A stretch of DNA of 64,000 bases, from NCBI RefSeq assembly GCF_019933235.1, contig NZ_CP082945.1, positions 5,741,501 through 5,805,500 on the forward strand, in the 5' to 3' direction. Positions within the stretch are counted from its first letter, which is position 1. Each line of letters begins with the position of its first letter. Shown piece by piece: positions 16,693 to 24,495 of this stretch. The translations under genes and the position numbers were made by a program. The DNA comes from Streptomyces angustmyceticus. Its GTDB lineage: Bacteria > Actinomycetota > Actinomycetes > Streptomycetales > Streptomycetaceae. Below the pieces are notes generated by a model. The model had not been told where the DNA came from. It did no database searches and saw only the letters and a program-made list of their open reading frames with translations.

Positions 16693-17501
16693 CGCGCACG
16701 CTCCGCGACCATCCGGATGGCCCGGCGCAGAGCCTGCGCCTGCGCCGGCGCGAAGTGCGCGTAGTACGCCGCCATGAAGCCCTCGTCCGCCTCCTGGCCC
16801 GCCCCGGCGACCCGTTCCCAGTGCTCCGCCTCGACCTCGCCGGCCAGCGCCGCCGGAATGCAGTCCGCGAGGGCCCGCGCGGCCGGTTCCACCCGCGGGT
16901 CGTCCACCGCGGCGTCCGCCAGCGCGTCGAGCAGCCCGTACACCTCGTACGTCCGGTCCATCGCCCCCGGCGCCGCGGCCATCTCCCCGAGCAGCTCCAC
17001 CATCCGCTTCCTCCCCGCCGCCCCGCCCGTCGATTCGAGCAGCGCCAGCACCTCCCGCTCCTTCGCCGCCATCGCGGGCTCCGGGCCGGGGCGCCCGGCC
17101 GAGGTCCGCGCCATCTCCGCGAAGAGCGCCGCCAGTTCGTCCGACACCGGTCCCTCCGCGGGCAGCCCGCCGTGCTGCTCCGCCTGCCGCCGCACCGCCG
17201 CCAGCCGGGCCCGCCGCGCCCGGATCTCCTCCTCCTGGCGGGCCAGGTCCGCGTCCAGCCCGTCCAGCACCTCGTGCAGCTCCCGCCCGGCGTCGTCGGC
17301 GAGCACGTCCCGCGCCTCGTCCAGCCCGAGCCCCAGCTCCGTCAGCCGGCGCACCCGGGCGAGCGCGACGGCGTCCCGCAGCCCGTAGTCCCGGTAGCCG
17401 TTGGCCCGGCGTTCCGGCTCGGGCAGCAGCCCCAGGTGGTGGTAGTGGCGTACGGCACGGGTACTGACGCCGACCAGACCTGCGAGTTCACCGATTCTCA
17501 T
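16689..17501 (-). CDS. MerR-family transcriptional regulator
   Basis: Regulator of 270 aa. The N-terminal winged helix (MRIGELAGLVGVSTRAVRHYHHLGLLPEP, DNA-binding residues about 1-75) is typical, followed by a Glu/Arg-rich coiled-coil helix (about 80-125) and a helical C-terminal domain of about 140 residues. That domain resembles the effector domains of TipA-class or multidrug MerR proteins, but no metal-binding cysteines are present, so a metal sensor is unlikely. Its promoter has the 19-base spacer typical of MerR targets, so autoregulation is likely. The ATG at 17501 falls about where the transcript should start, giving a leaderless mRNA. Confidence 0.9.
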   Translation of the reverse strand: MRIGELAGLVGVSTRAVRHYHHLGLLPEPERRANGYRDYGLRDAVALARVRRLTELGLGLDEARDVLADDAGRELHEVLDGLDADLARQEEEIRARRARLAAVRRQAEQHGGLPAEGPVSDELAALFAEMARTSAGRPGPEPAMAAKEREVLALLESTGGAAGRKRMVELLGEMAAAPGAMDRTYEVYGLLDALADAAVDDPRVEPAARALADCIPAALAGEVEAEHWERVAGAGQEADEGFMAAYYAHFAPAQAQALRRAIRMVAERAR

Positions 17502-17507
17502 GCGCCC

Positions 17508-17538
17508 AGTACAAACGTTGCCGCTGCGACAAGGTCAA
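17508..17538 (-). promoter_or_regulatory. MerR-type promoter with 19-base spacer
   Basis: On the minus strand TTGACC (17538-17533) and TGTACT (17513-17508) are separated by 19 bases. The spacer holds a dyad, TTGTCGC-A-GCGGCAA, with 6 of 7 positions matching. Six bases separate the -10 from the ATG at 17501, leaving no room for a Shine-Dalgarno. This is the classic MerR architecture. Confidence 0.65.
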
Positions 17539-17609
17539 GAGCGGGGCCCAGCGGCGTACGGGCCAGCCCGGCGAGGGCCGGTGTCCCCTACGGGTAGCAT
17601 GGTCGCCAC

Positions 17610-18018
17610 GGCGGACGAGCCGGCCGGACGGCCGCGTGGGGATCGACGATCTCCCCGAGGAACGTCCGGGCTCCACAGGGCAAGGTGGTGGGTAACGCCC
17701 ACCCGGGGTGACCCGCGGGACAGTGCCACAGAAAACAGACCGCCGGAGGCTTCGGCCCCCGGTAAGGGTGAAACGGTGGTGTAAGAGACCACCAGCCTCC
17801 GAGGTGACTCGGAGGGCTAGGTAAACCCCACCTGGAGCAAGGTCAAGAGGAGGCATCGGCTGATGCCTCTGCGCGGACGACCGAGGGCTGCCCGCCCGAG
17901 TCCGCGGGTAGACCGCACGAGGCTGCCGGCAACGGCAGCCCTAGATGGATGGCCGTCTCCCCCCGGCCCGCAAGGACCGGGGGCGACAGAACCCGGCGTA
18001 CAGGCCGACTCGTCCGCC
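17610..18018 (+). ncRNA. rnpB: RNase P RNA component, class A
   Basis: Catalytic RNA of RNase P, which trims tRNA 5' ends; about 409 nt. The P1 helix is a 10-bp pairing of 17610-17619 with 18009-18018. Class A landmarks are present in order: GAGGAACGTCCGGGCTCC near 17657, CACAGAAAACAGACCGCC near 17728, the GGTGTAAGAGACCACC hairpin near 17776, the AGGCATCGGCTGATGCCT hairpin near 17853, AGATGGATGGCC near 17943, and ACAGAACCCGGC near 17986. A TAGCAT -10 candidate at 17595 would start the RNA near 17607. A U-rich terminator follows directly. Confidence 0.96.
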
Positions 18019-18050
18019 GCCCAGCTCTTCTGAGCTGGGCTTTCTCTTTT
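18019..18050 (+). terminator. rnpB intrinsic terminator
   Basis: A 9-bp perfect stem GCCCAGCTC (18019-18027) with 18032-18040, loop TTCT, followed by TTTCTCTTTT. It abuts the end of the P1 helix of rnpB and is one of the few U-tract terminators in the window. Confidence 0.92.
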
Positions 18051-18587
18051 CCCCTGCTTTCCCGTCCGGGGGCGGGGAGAATTCGGGGAGTGCGGGGAAT
18101 GCGAAATTCCGTGGCCTTCCGGGCGGCCCGGCCTCGTATTCGTGAACCCCGTCAGGCCGAGGAAAAGCGGCCGTGGGGATTCCGAACCCGACGGCCGTGT
18201 ATTCAGGCCACGCGCTCGGCGAACTGCCGGAACGGCGGGCGGGGGACGGGAATGACCGCTTCAGTGGGTGGCGCGAGTCCCGTGGCGGGCCGGAGAATCC
18301 TTGCGGTACAAGGGGTGGCGTCGTTTCCCGGATTTTGTGGAAGGGGCGGTTCACCTCGTGTTCCGCGACGGCCCGGAACGGCCGGTGCGGAGGCCGATGA
18401 GGGAGCGCGCACTTCCACTTGGTGACCCGCGCAGGAATGCGTTCGAACCCGGGTGGGAACGGCCGCCCGCCAGGCGCAATGGCCGGAATGCTCCTTCAGG
18501 CCGTCGCTGCCGACTGTAAAGATCGGGTTCGCTCATCGCCCCTCGGTCTTTGCCGGAGGGCGTCTGCCTGACAACGGGAGAGGCTTC
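18051..18587. other. 537-bp region without a convincing gene
   Basis: No reading frame here combines a start, a Shine-Dalgarno and Streptomyces codon bias. The base composition is visibly richer in A and T than the neighbouring genes. A possible promoter for the secreted protein is TTCAGG (18495) with TAAAGA (18517), spacer 16. A tRNA-like TTCGAACCC at 18440 has no matching arms. Confidence 0.5.
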
Positions 18588-18947
18588 ATGAAGAGAACCG
18601 GCAGATTGGTGTCACGGGCAGCTGTGGTGGTCGCGGGGGTTGCCATAGCAGCGGGATCCACGGCCGCCTTCGCGGACATGGACCGGTACACGTCCGGCGC
18701 GCACGCCTGGCGTACGGGCGGCGGTGCCCAGGTCGGCCTGCAGGACACCAAGGGAGACGGCAACTCCGTCAAGGCCGAGTACAACCGCAACAGCCCCAGC
18801 ACCGAGTTGTACACCCTCTGGAATCACAGTGGGCAGGGCACCAAGGTGTACAGCAACAAGGGTGGAAAGGTGTGGGACATGCGAGTCTGCACCGAGATCG
18901 ACAAGTGGCCGGACGACTGTTCCAACTGGTGGAGCGACGACCACTGA
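18588..18947 (+). CDS. Small secreted protein, putative bacteriocin-like product
   Basis: A 119-aa precursor. A clear Sec signal peptide (basic MKRTGRLVSR, hydrophobic core AAVVVAGVAIAAG, cleavage after AFA at about residue 30) leaves a mature protein of about 90 residues rich in Trp, Tyr, Asn, Gly and Lys. Two cysteines near the end (VCTEIDKWPDDCSNWW) could form a disulfide. GGGAGAGG lies about 5 bases before the ATG. An ABC ATPase and an FtsX-like permease follow, an order reminiscent of lactococcin 972-type bacteriocin loci, but I see no firm family match. Function is therefore inferred only from context. Confidence 0.8.
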   Translation: MKRTGRLVSRAAVVVAGVAIAAGSTAAFADMDRYTSGAHAWRTGGGAQVGLQDTKGDGNSVKAEYNRNSPSTELYTLWNHSGQGTKVYSNKGGKVWDMRVCTEIDKWPDDCSNWWSDDH

Positions 18948-19038
18948 GCCATCACGGCCACCAGAAGACCGCGCTGCCCGGGACGCTCTTCGCCCGGGCG
19001 GCGCATTTCTGATTCTCTTCTCCTGAAAGGCAGATGGC

Positions 19039-19710
19039 GTGTCGCATGCGTTGCCCCTGGAAGTCCGCGGGCTGGGGTACGAGGTCGGGGGCCGGCGCCT
19101 GCTCGACGGGCTCGGGCTTGTGGTGAGCGCCGGCGAGTCCGTCGCCGTCATGGGCCCTTCGGGTTCCGGGAAAAGCACCCTTCTCTCCATCCTGCTGGGT
19201 CTGGTCCGTCCTGATACCGGATCAGTCGTCGTCGCCGGAAGCGATGTCGTCGCCTTACGCGGCCGCCGCCTGACGGAACACCGCAGAAAACACCTGGGAA
19301 TGGTCTTCCAGTTCGGGGAATTGCTGACCGAACTCTCCCCGGTCGAGAATGTGGCGCTGGCAGCCCTGCTGGACGGCACGGACCGCGACCGCGCCTACGA
19401 GGACAGCCGTCAGCTCCTGGACGAACTCGGTGTGCCCGCCACCGACACCGCCACCAGCGACCTCTCGGGTGGTGAGCGCCAGCGGGTGGCCGTGGCCCGG
19501 GCACTGATCGGCAGCCCCGCACTCCTCCTGGCGGACGAGCCCACCGGCGCGCTCGACGAAGCAGCGCGCGACCATGTGGCCGAAACGCTGTTCGCGGTAC
19601 CCGCCGCGCGCGGATGCGGACTGCTCGTCGTCACCCATGACCCCGCCGTGGCCCACCGGGCCGACCGGGTCCTGCACCTGGAACAAGGGGCCCTGGCGGG
19701 TGCGCGATGA
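19039..19710 (+). CDS. ABC transporter ATP-binding protein (LolD/MacB type)
   Basis: ATPase subunit of 223 aa. Walker A GPSGSGKST (about 39-47), Q-loop FQFGELL, signature LSGGERQRVAVARAL, Walker B LLLADEPTGALD and the switch histidine in VVTHDPAVAHRAD are intact. It belongs to the MacB/LolD/FtsE group that powers FtsX-like permeases by mechanotransmission rather than moving substrate through a pore. The start is GTG at 19039, preceded by GAAAGG 9 bases upstream. Its last codons overlap the permease ATG as ATGA, so the two are co-translated. Confidence 0.92.
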   Translation: MSHALPLEVRGLGYEVGGRRLLDGLGLVVSAGESVAVMGPSGSGKSTLLSILLGLVRPDTGSVVVAGSDVVALRGRRLTEHRRKHLGMVFQFGELLTELSPVENVALAALLDGTDRDRAYEDSRQLLDELGVPATDTATSDLSGGERQRVAVARALIGSPALLLADEPTGALDEAARDHVAETLFAVPAARGCGLLVVTHDPAVAHRADRVLHLEQGALAGAR

Positions 19711-21893
19711 AGCGCGGCCGCATCCACCACCTGCTCCGCATCGGCCGGGCGGCCGGGCGGACCGCCGAGGGGGGCCGGGCCCGGTTCTGGGCGCTGGCGG
19801 CCGCCACGGCGGTCGTCGCCGTCGTGCTCTGCTCGCTGGTCGCCACCGCGGCCACGTGGCAGGGGCGCGAGCAGCGCGGGGCGGCGCGCGTGCCCACCCT
19901 CGCGGGGCCCGGGCAGCACGCCTCGGCCCTGTGGAGCCGTTACTGGGACGGCTACCGAGGACGCCAGTTCACCGTGGTCGTCATCGCCCCGCTGACCAAG
20001 GACGCGCCGCTGCCGCCCGGGATCGGGCGCTGGCCGGCCCCCGGCGAGGTGTTCCTGTCGCCGGCGCTGGCCGAGGGGCCCGCCGACGAGGACTTCACCC
20101 ACCGCTACGGCACCGGCGTCGGCACCATCTCCGCCGAGGGGCTGGCGTCACCGGGGGAACGGCTCGCTTATGTGCGTCCCACCGCGGCGATGCTCGGCAC
20201 GGCGCAGCTGGAGCGGATCACCGGGTACGGAGGCCCCGGGCCGGTCTTCGGCGATCTGCGGATCGTCGGCCCCCGGTCGTCGATGATGGCCGTCCTGGGC
20301 GTGCTGCTGGGACTTCCCGCTCTGGGGCTCGCGGCAGCGGCGGCCCGGATGGGCGCCGCCGGACGGGACCGCCGCGACGCGCTGCTGCACACCCTCGGCG
20401 CCGGCCGGGCGGCCCGTGCCTGGCTGGACATCGGGGCCGCGGTCCGGCCCGTGGGCCTCGGGGCCGCGCTCGCCGCCCTGTGCACCGTTCCCTTCCTGCT
20501 GGTGGACGTCCGGCTGCCGTGGATCGACTACACCCTCTACGCGGTGGACCTGCGGCGTGCCGGGGTGACGCTGGCGGCCGCCGTGGCCGCCGCCGCGGTG
20601 GGAATGCTCGGACTGATCCTCGTGCTGCGCCCCGCCGCCCTGCGCAAGGCGGCCTCGACGCGGCCCCGCGCGGCAGGCAGCGGACTGCTGCGGCTGCTGG
20701 CCCTGGGGTCCTGCCCCGCGTTTCTCGTCCTGGCCCTGACGTCAAGGTCCTTCGGGGCGCAACGCTCGGCCGCGGCCTACCTGTTCGCGGTCGTCGGCGT
20801 GTGGGTGACGCTGCCCTGGGTGATCGGCTGGGCCGCGTCCCGGATCAGCGGCCGGGCCGCGAAGTCGCCGCACCACAGCGGTGCCCCGGCGCGCCTGATC
20901 GCCGCCCGCACCACCGCGGCCCGGCCCGGCACGGTCGTCCGCCTGGTCGCCGCAATGATCATCGCCATCGGTGTCATCGGCCAGACCCAGATCATCACCA
21001 GTCTCCTGTTCGCCCGCTCCGGGGACGAGGAACAGCTCAACTCCGCGCAGGGCCGGACCATGGCGCTCGTGTCCACGTCGGCGCCGCGGCTCACCGACGC
21101 CTTCACCGCCGCGCTTCCCGCGGGGGCGCACACGGTGGCCATCGGCACGGGGAACCTCCAGCCCGACGGGTCCAGCGCCGGCCGCGTCCTCCAGGCGCCG
21201 TGCGCCGGCCTGCGTGCCCTACGGCTCCCCTGTCCTCCCGCCGGGCACGAGGCCACGGTCCCGTACGGGGAACTCGACAAGCGGCTCAGGGTCTCCGGCT
21301 ACCAGACCTTCGGGCAGACCCCCGCCGTCGTACGCACCGGTCCGGTCAGCGCCGTCAACCGCTCCGACGGTCTGCAGGCCGTGGTCTTCACCGACCTCGA
21401 CGAGCCCATGGACATCCCGGCCGTCAAACGCGCCGCCCACCTGCACCTGAGCGTGAAGGCACGCACCGAGCCGGTGGCCGAGGACGGCGCCAAGTCCTTT
21501 GCCGTCGGCTACCAGTCACGATGGATTCCCTTCCTCGGCACCCTCGGTACGCTCGTGCTGCTCACCGCCATGGCACTCGCCGCCCTCTCGGAGTTCCTGC
21601 GGTTCTCGCAGACGCTGGCGCCCCTCACGGTGCTCACCGGACGCAGCCAGGTCTTCCACGAGACGGCGTTCTGGTGCCTCGGGGTCCCGCTGCTGGGCGC
21701 CGGCGCCGTCGGCGCCTTCGTCCACGTCGTCCTGGTCCAGCCCGTCACCGGAGGAGAGAGCGGGGCGACCCTGTCGTGGAACCTCGTCACGGCCGTCCTG
21801 ACCGCGACGGTCCTGCTGGCCGCCGCCGCAACAGCCGCGGGCGGCACCACGGCCGCGCGGCGTGCGCTGGCCTGGCGGCCCCGGGCCGACTGA
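19707..21893 (+). CDS. FtsX-like ABC permease
   Basis: Membrane protein of 728 aa. TM1 (about 28-50) is followed by an extracellular domain of about 140 residues, then a block of helices (near 190-210, 240-265, 285-310, 325-345 and 350-370). A further helix near 410 leads to a second extracellular domain of about 190 residues and three final helices (about 610-720). The duplicated FtsX arrangement matches MacB-class and bacteriocin-immunity permeases. Together with the ATPase it may export, or defend against, the small secreted protein encoded upstream. Confidence 0.85.
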   Translation: MKRGRIHHLLRIGRAAGRTAEGGRARFWALAAATAVVAVVLCSLVATAATWQGREQRGAARVPTLAGPGQHASALWSRYWDGYRGRQFTVVVIAPLTKDAPLPPGIGRWPAPGEVFLSPALAEGPADEDFTHRYGTGVGTISAEGLASPGERLAYVRPTAAMLGTAQLERITGYGGPGPVFGDLRIVGPRSSMMAVLGVLLGLPALGLAAAAARMGAAGRDRRDALLHTLGAGRAARAWLDIGAAVRPVGLGAALAALCTVPFLLVDVRLPWIDYTLYAVDLRRAGVTLAAAVAAAAVGMLGLILVLRPAALRKAASTRPRAAGSGLLRLLALGSCPAFLVLALTSRSFGAQRSAAAYLFAVVGVWVTLPWVIGWAASRISGRAAKSPHHSGAPARLIAARTTAARPGTVVRLVAAMIIAIGVIGQTQIITSLLFARSGDEEQLNSAQGRTMALVSTSAPRLTDAFTAALPAGAHTVAIGTGNLQPDGSSAGRVLQAPCAGLRALRLPCPPAGHEATVPYGELDKRLRVSGYQTFGQTPAVVRTGPVSAVNRSDGLQAVVFTDLDEPMDIPAVKRAAHLHLSVKARTEPVAEDGAKSFAVGYQSRWIPFLGTLGTLVLLTAMALAALSEFLRFSQTLAPLTVLTGRSQVFHETAFWCLGVPLLGAGAVGAFVHVVLVQPVTGGESGATLSWNLVTAVLTATVLLAAAATAAGGTTAARRALAWRPRAD

Positions 21894-22047
21894 CCGGAGG
21901 GGGGTGAGCAACTGCCGTCCGAGACGGCGCGCTTCCCCGGCCCCGGTCCTCCGCGCCTGCCCCGGCCGCGCGGGAACGGTCTGCCCCTCACGCCGGCAGA
22001 CGCCGGTCCCGCGCGGCGTCGCGCACTGCGGCCTCGTACGAGACGTC

Positions 22048-22084
22048 GTGGTGCCGGGCTCTCCCCTGTGGAGCCCGGCACCAC
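22048..22084. terminator. Hairpin terminator after the ABC permease gene
   Basis: A 14-bp perfect stem (22048-22061 with 22071-22084) and a 9-base loop. It lies 155 bases after the permease stop within the 480-bp gene-free stretch 21894-22377, which otherwise holds only the candidate operators of the XRE gene. Confidence 0.75.
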
Positions 22085-22203
22085 CGCCGGGTGGGGCGGC
22101 AGTTGCGCGCGCGGGACCATGTGAGCGGCCTCCCGCGCAAGGTGCACACCGGTCGTTCGGTGGCACCGCCTTGGCGAGGATCCTTCAACCGCACGGCGTT
22201 GTC

Positions 22204-22213
22204 AACAATCGTT
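22204..22213. promoter_or_regulatory. AACAATCGTT candidate operator
   Basis: Half-symmetric AAC/GTT element with core ACAATCGT, in an A/T-rich patch upstream of the XRE regulator. A related palindrome, CACAATTGTG, lies at 22266; both share ACAATYGT. A -10-like TACAGT (22237-22242) falls between them. Confidence 0.35.
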
Positions 22214-22265
22214 TAATTCGTCAGCGTTGGGGGCGCTACAGTGGGTCAGGAGAGAGACTCCCCGA

Positions 22266-22275
22266 CACAATTGTG
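22266..22275. promoter_or_regulatory. CACAATTGTG palindrome
   Basis: Perfect 10-bp palindrome 24 bases downstream of the putative -10 element and about 100 bases before the XRE start. Being the second ACAATYGT copy, it is a candidate for autoregulation by the encoded helix-turn-helix protein. Confidence 0.35.
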
Positions 22276-22377
22276 GTGCCACTCATGGCGTACGGTGCTT
22301 GCTGACCGTTAGTCTCAGAGCGGCCGCGAGTGCGCCGCCGTCCCGTCTGCCCACCGACCAGGAGACCGCCCATCGCC

Positions 22378-23109
22378 ATGGATGCCTCGGACGTGGACCC
22401 GGCGGATGGACTGCAGGCCGTCGTCGCGGCGATCGACGAGCTTCTCCGGGACCTCGACCTGGGGCGCGACGTCATCGACCTCGACCACCTCTCGCACCGG
22501 ACGGGCCTCACGGTTCCCCGCGTACAGGCGCTGCTCGACCACACCGGCGAGGACTCCGGGAGCGTCCAGGACTCCTTCCAGGAGCGCCTGGTCTTCCTGC
22601 GGGAGACCCGCCGCAAGCCCGACGGGAAGATGTACACCCTCGACGAGATCGGCGCGGGGGCCGGCATCTCCCACGGCCAGGTCGGCTACCTGCTGAACGG
22701 GAAGCGGAAGAGTCCCGGGCTGGACGTCACCCGGAAGCTGGAGAAGTTCTTCGAGGTCGAGCCCGGCTTCTTCACCGCCACCGAGCGCCAGGCCCTCTAC
22801 CGGGCACTGCAGTCGACGCACGAGCAGCTGACCCACCTGGCGCTGCTGCGGGGCAAGGGCATCAACCGGCTGGCGATGCGCAGCGGCACCTGCGGCGACA
22901 GCCGGATCGACCGGGAGCTGCGGGACGCGCTCTCGGAGGCGCTGAGCCGGCCGGAGGGCGAGGACCCCGAGGTGCGCGAGCTCACCGACCGGATGCGCTC
23001 CCTGCCCTCCAGGAGCAGACGGCGGGTCTTTCCGCTGATCCAGGGGTTGTTGGGGCTGGCCAGGCCGGAGACCGAGGACCGTCCGGCCCCCGGGTGGCGC
23101 GGCGACTGA
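22378..23109 (+). CDS. XRE-type helix-turn-helix regulator
   Basis: A 243-aa protein with a central helix-turn-helix: the segment KMYTLDEIGAGAGISHGQVGYLLNGKRKSPGL (about residues 83-114) has the XRE recognition pattern and is followed by FFEVEPGFFTATE, the usual end of the domain. About 75 residues precede it and a mostly helical 110-residue C-terminal part follows, so this is not a minimal XRE repressor. ATG at 22378 is used, with GGAGA 12 bases upstream; an in-frame GTG at 22330 would add 16 residues. It faces the isoprenoid and ImmA/IrrE-like genes and likely regulates them. Confidence 0.8.
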   Translation: MDASDVDPADGLQAVVAAIDELLRDLDLGRDVIDLDHLSHRTGLTVPRVQALLDHTGEDSGSVQDSFQERLVFLRETRRKPDGKMYTLDEIGAGAGISHGQVGYLLNGKRKSPGLDVTRKLEKFFEVEPGFFTATERQALYRALQSTHEQLTHLALLRGKGINRLAMRSGTCGDSRIDRELRDALSEALSRPEGEDPEVRELTDRMRSLPSRSRRRVFPLIQGLLGLARPETEDRPAPGWRGD

Positions 23110-23176
23110 ACGGGGCCGGGGCGGGGACGGGGCCGTACGGCGTCGGTCCGCTCGGTACAACAGGCCCCAGCCTGCC

Positions 23177-23282
23177 CGGTCCACCTGATCCGTCGGTCCA
23201 ACTGGTCGAACCGGTCCACCCCGTCTGCCGGGTCCACCTGGTCCGTCCGGTTCAACCGGTCCGCCCCGTCCGCCCGGTCCGC
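23177..23282. repeat. GGTCCACC/GGTCCGCC degenerate tandem repeat
   Basis: About 106 bp of repeated CCGGTCC, GGTCCACCTGGTC and related units, directly past the stop of the phytoene-synthase-like gene. It resembles the tandem region at 8436 and could still be translated in another frame as an Asp-Arg-rich sequence. Confidence 0.6.
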
Positions 23283-23290
23283 CTCAGGGG

Positions 23291-24241
23291 TCAGTCCGTG
23301 CCGCCGCCCGTCCCTGTGGAGCCGCCGGGTGCGGGCAGCCGGTGCGTCGCCGCGTACTCCCGGGCCAGGACCCGCAGGGCGGCGGCCGTGTTCGGCCGGG
23401 CGGAGCCGTCGAGCAGGGCGGCCCCCTTCCGGGCCGCCGCGCGCAGGGTGAGGCCCTGGATGCTGAGGAGCGCGCGGACGAACGGGCGGTTGCGGGCGGG
23501 CACCAGGTCCACCAGCCCGTACGACGCCCTCAGCCCCGTACGGATCTGCCTGGCCTGGTCGCCGAGCAGTGCCCGGAACCCGTCCGGGGCGCCCTCCCCG
23601 GGCGTCAGGCCGGCGCGGGTCAGGCCGTGCCGGGCGAGGAGTTCCTCGGGGAGGCCGAGGCGGCCTTCGGCCAGGTCCTCGGACAGGTCGTTGAGGAAGT
23701 CCAGCCGCTGACCGGCCTCGATGAAGGTGCGGCAGCCGGCGACGAACCGGTCCGTGGGCGCTCCGTCGACGAGCAGGCAGGCGATGAGCAGGAACGCGGG
23801 CAGCGAGTAGCCGTCGATGTACTGCTGGAGGTCGTGCTCCGTGGCGAAGCCCGTCGTCCGCACCTCCAGCGGTGCCCCGGAGAGGAAGTCCTCGACGCGG
23901 TCGCGCAGTTGCGGCCGCCTCGTGGCGGCGTCGAGGAGGGCGCGCAGCACGGGCCGGTCGGCCTCGCCGGTCTTGAGGGCGGCGTGCACCCGGCTCTCCC
24001 AGTCGGCCAGCGCGGCGATGCGCTCGTCGGCCGGCCCCCGGTCGATGAGGTTGTCGCTGTGGTGCATGAACGCGGTCGCGGCGAGAACGTCGGGCACGAG
24101 CGGTGCGGGGAGCAGCAGCCGTACGGCGGTGTACTCGGCGCGGGCGAAGCGCGCCACCAGCGCACGCTGCGCGCTGTGGTCCCGGCGCAGCGCGGGGTCC
24201 GTGATCCCTGCCCGGTCGAGCGTCTTCGGCCATGTGGGCAT
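23291..24241 (-). CDS. Squalene/phytoene synthase family protein
   Basis: Head-to-head prenyl transferase fold, 316 aa. The two Asp-rich motifs are present: HHSDNLIDRG (D-x3-D, near residue 62) and LDFLNDLSEDLAEGRLGLP (about 172-190), the latter in the conserved NDxxxDxxxGRxxLP form, so Mg-diphosphate binding looks intact. Helices fill the rest, and a Gly/Thr-rich tail closes the protein. GAGGGGAG lies 7 bases before the ATG at 24241. It would condense two prenyl diphosphates. No prenyl diphosphate synthase, desaturase or cyclase of a carotenoid or hopanoid pathway is nearby, so its product is unknown. Confidence 0.85.
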   Translation of the reverse strand: MPTWPKTLDRAGITDPALRRDHSAQRALVARFARAEYTAVRLLLPAPLVPDVLAATAFMHHSDNLIDRGPADERIAALADWESRVHAALKTGEADRPVLRALLDAATRRPQLRDRVEDFLSGAPLEVRTTGFATEHDLQQYIDGYSLPAFLLIACLLVDGAPTDRFVAGCRTFIEAGQRLDFLNDLSEDLAEGRLGLPEELLARHGLTRAGLTPGEGAPDGFRALLGDQARQIRTGLRASYGLVDLVPARNRPFVRALLSIQGLTLRAAARKGAALLDGSARPNTAAALRVLAREYAATHRLPAPGGSTGTGGGTD

Positions 24242-24495
24242 CGCCGGCTCCCCTCTTGGTGACGGTCCTGGGTGACGGGCCTTCGGGCGGGCCCGTCGTG
24301 AGGGGCCCGTCGAGTCGGCCCGTCTGACCGGCCGGTCGTGCCGGACCCGCCGCGACGGCCCCACTGCCCGGCCCCAGTTGGCGGTGCGGCTTCACCTTAG
24401 GCGATGGCCGGTGCGGGGCCCTCGCCTCGTCCCACGGCGCCGCCGCGCCGCACCGCGGGCCGGCAGGGGAGGGGCGGTGCGGCGCGCGGCGGTCG

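Noticed and set aside
17941..18354. A 137-codon minus-strand frame downstream of and overlapping rnpB.
   Set aside because: It overlaps the RNase P RNA and its terminator, has no ribosome-binding site, and shows Pro/Arg-rich shadow composition.
18421..18460. Possible tRNA, from a TTCGAACCC sequence near 18440 resembling a T-arm.
   Set aside because: No flanking T-stem pairing, no anticodon or D-arm within 80 bases, and no acceptor stem.
18588..18947. Direct assignment of the secreted protein to the lactococcin 972 family.
   Set aside because: Gene order is similar, but I could not find the family's sequence pattern in the mature protein, so only a functional analogy is proposed.
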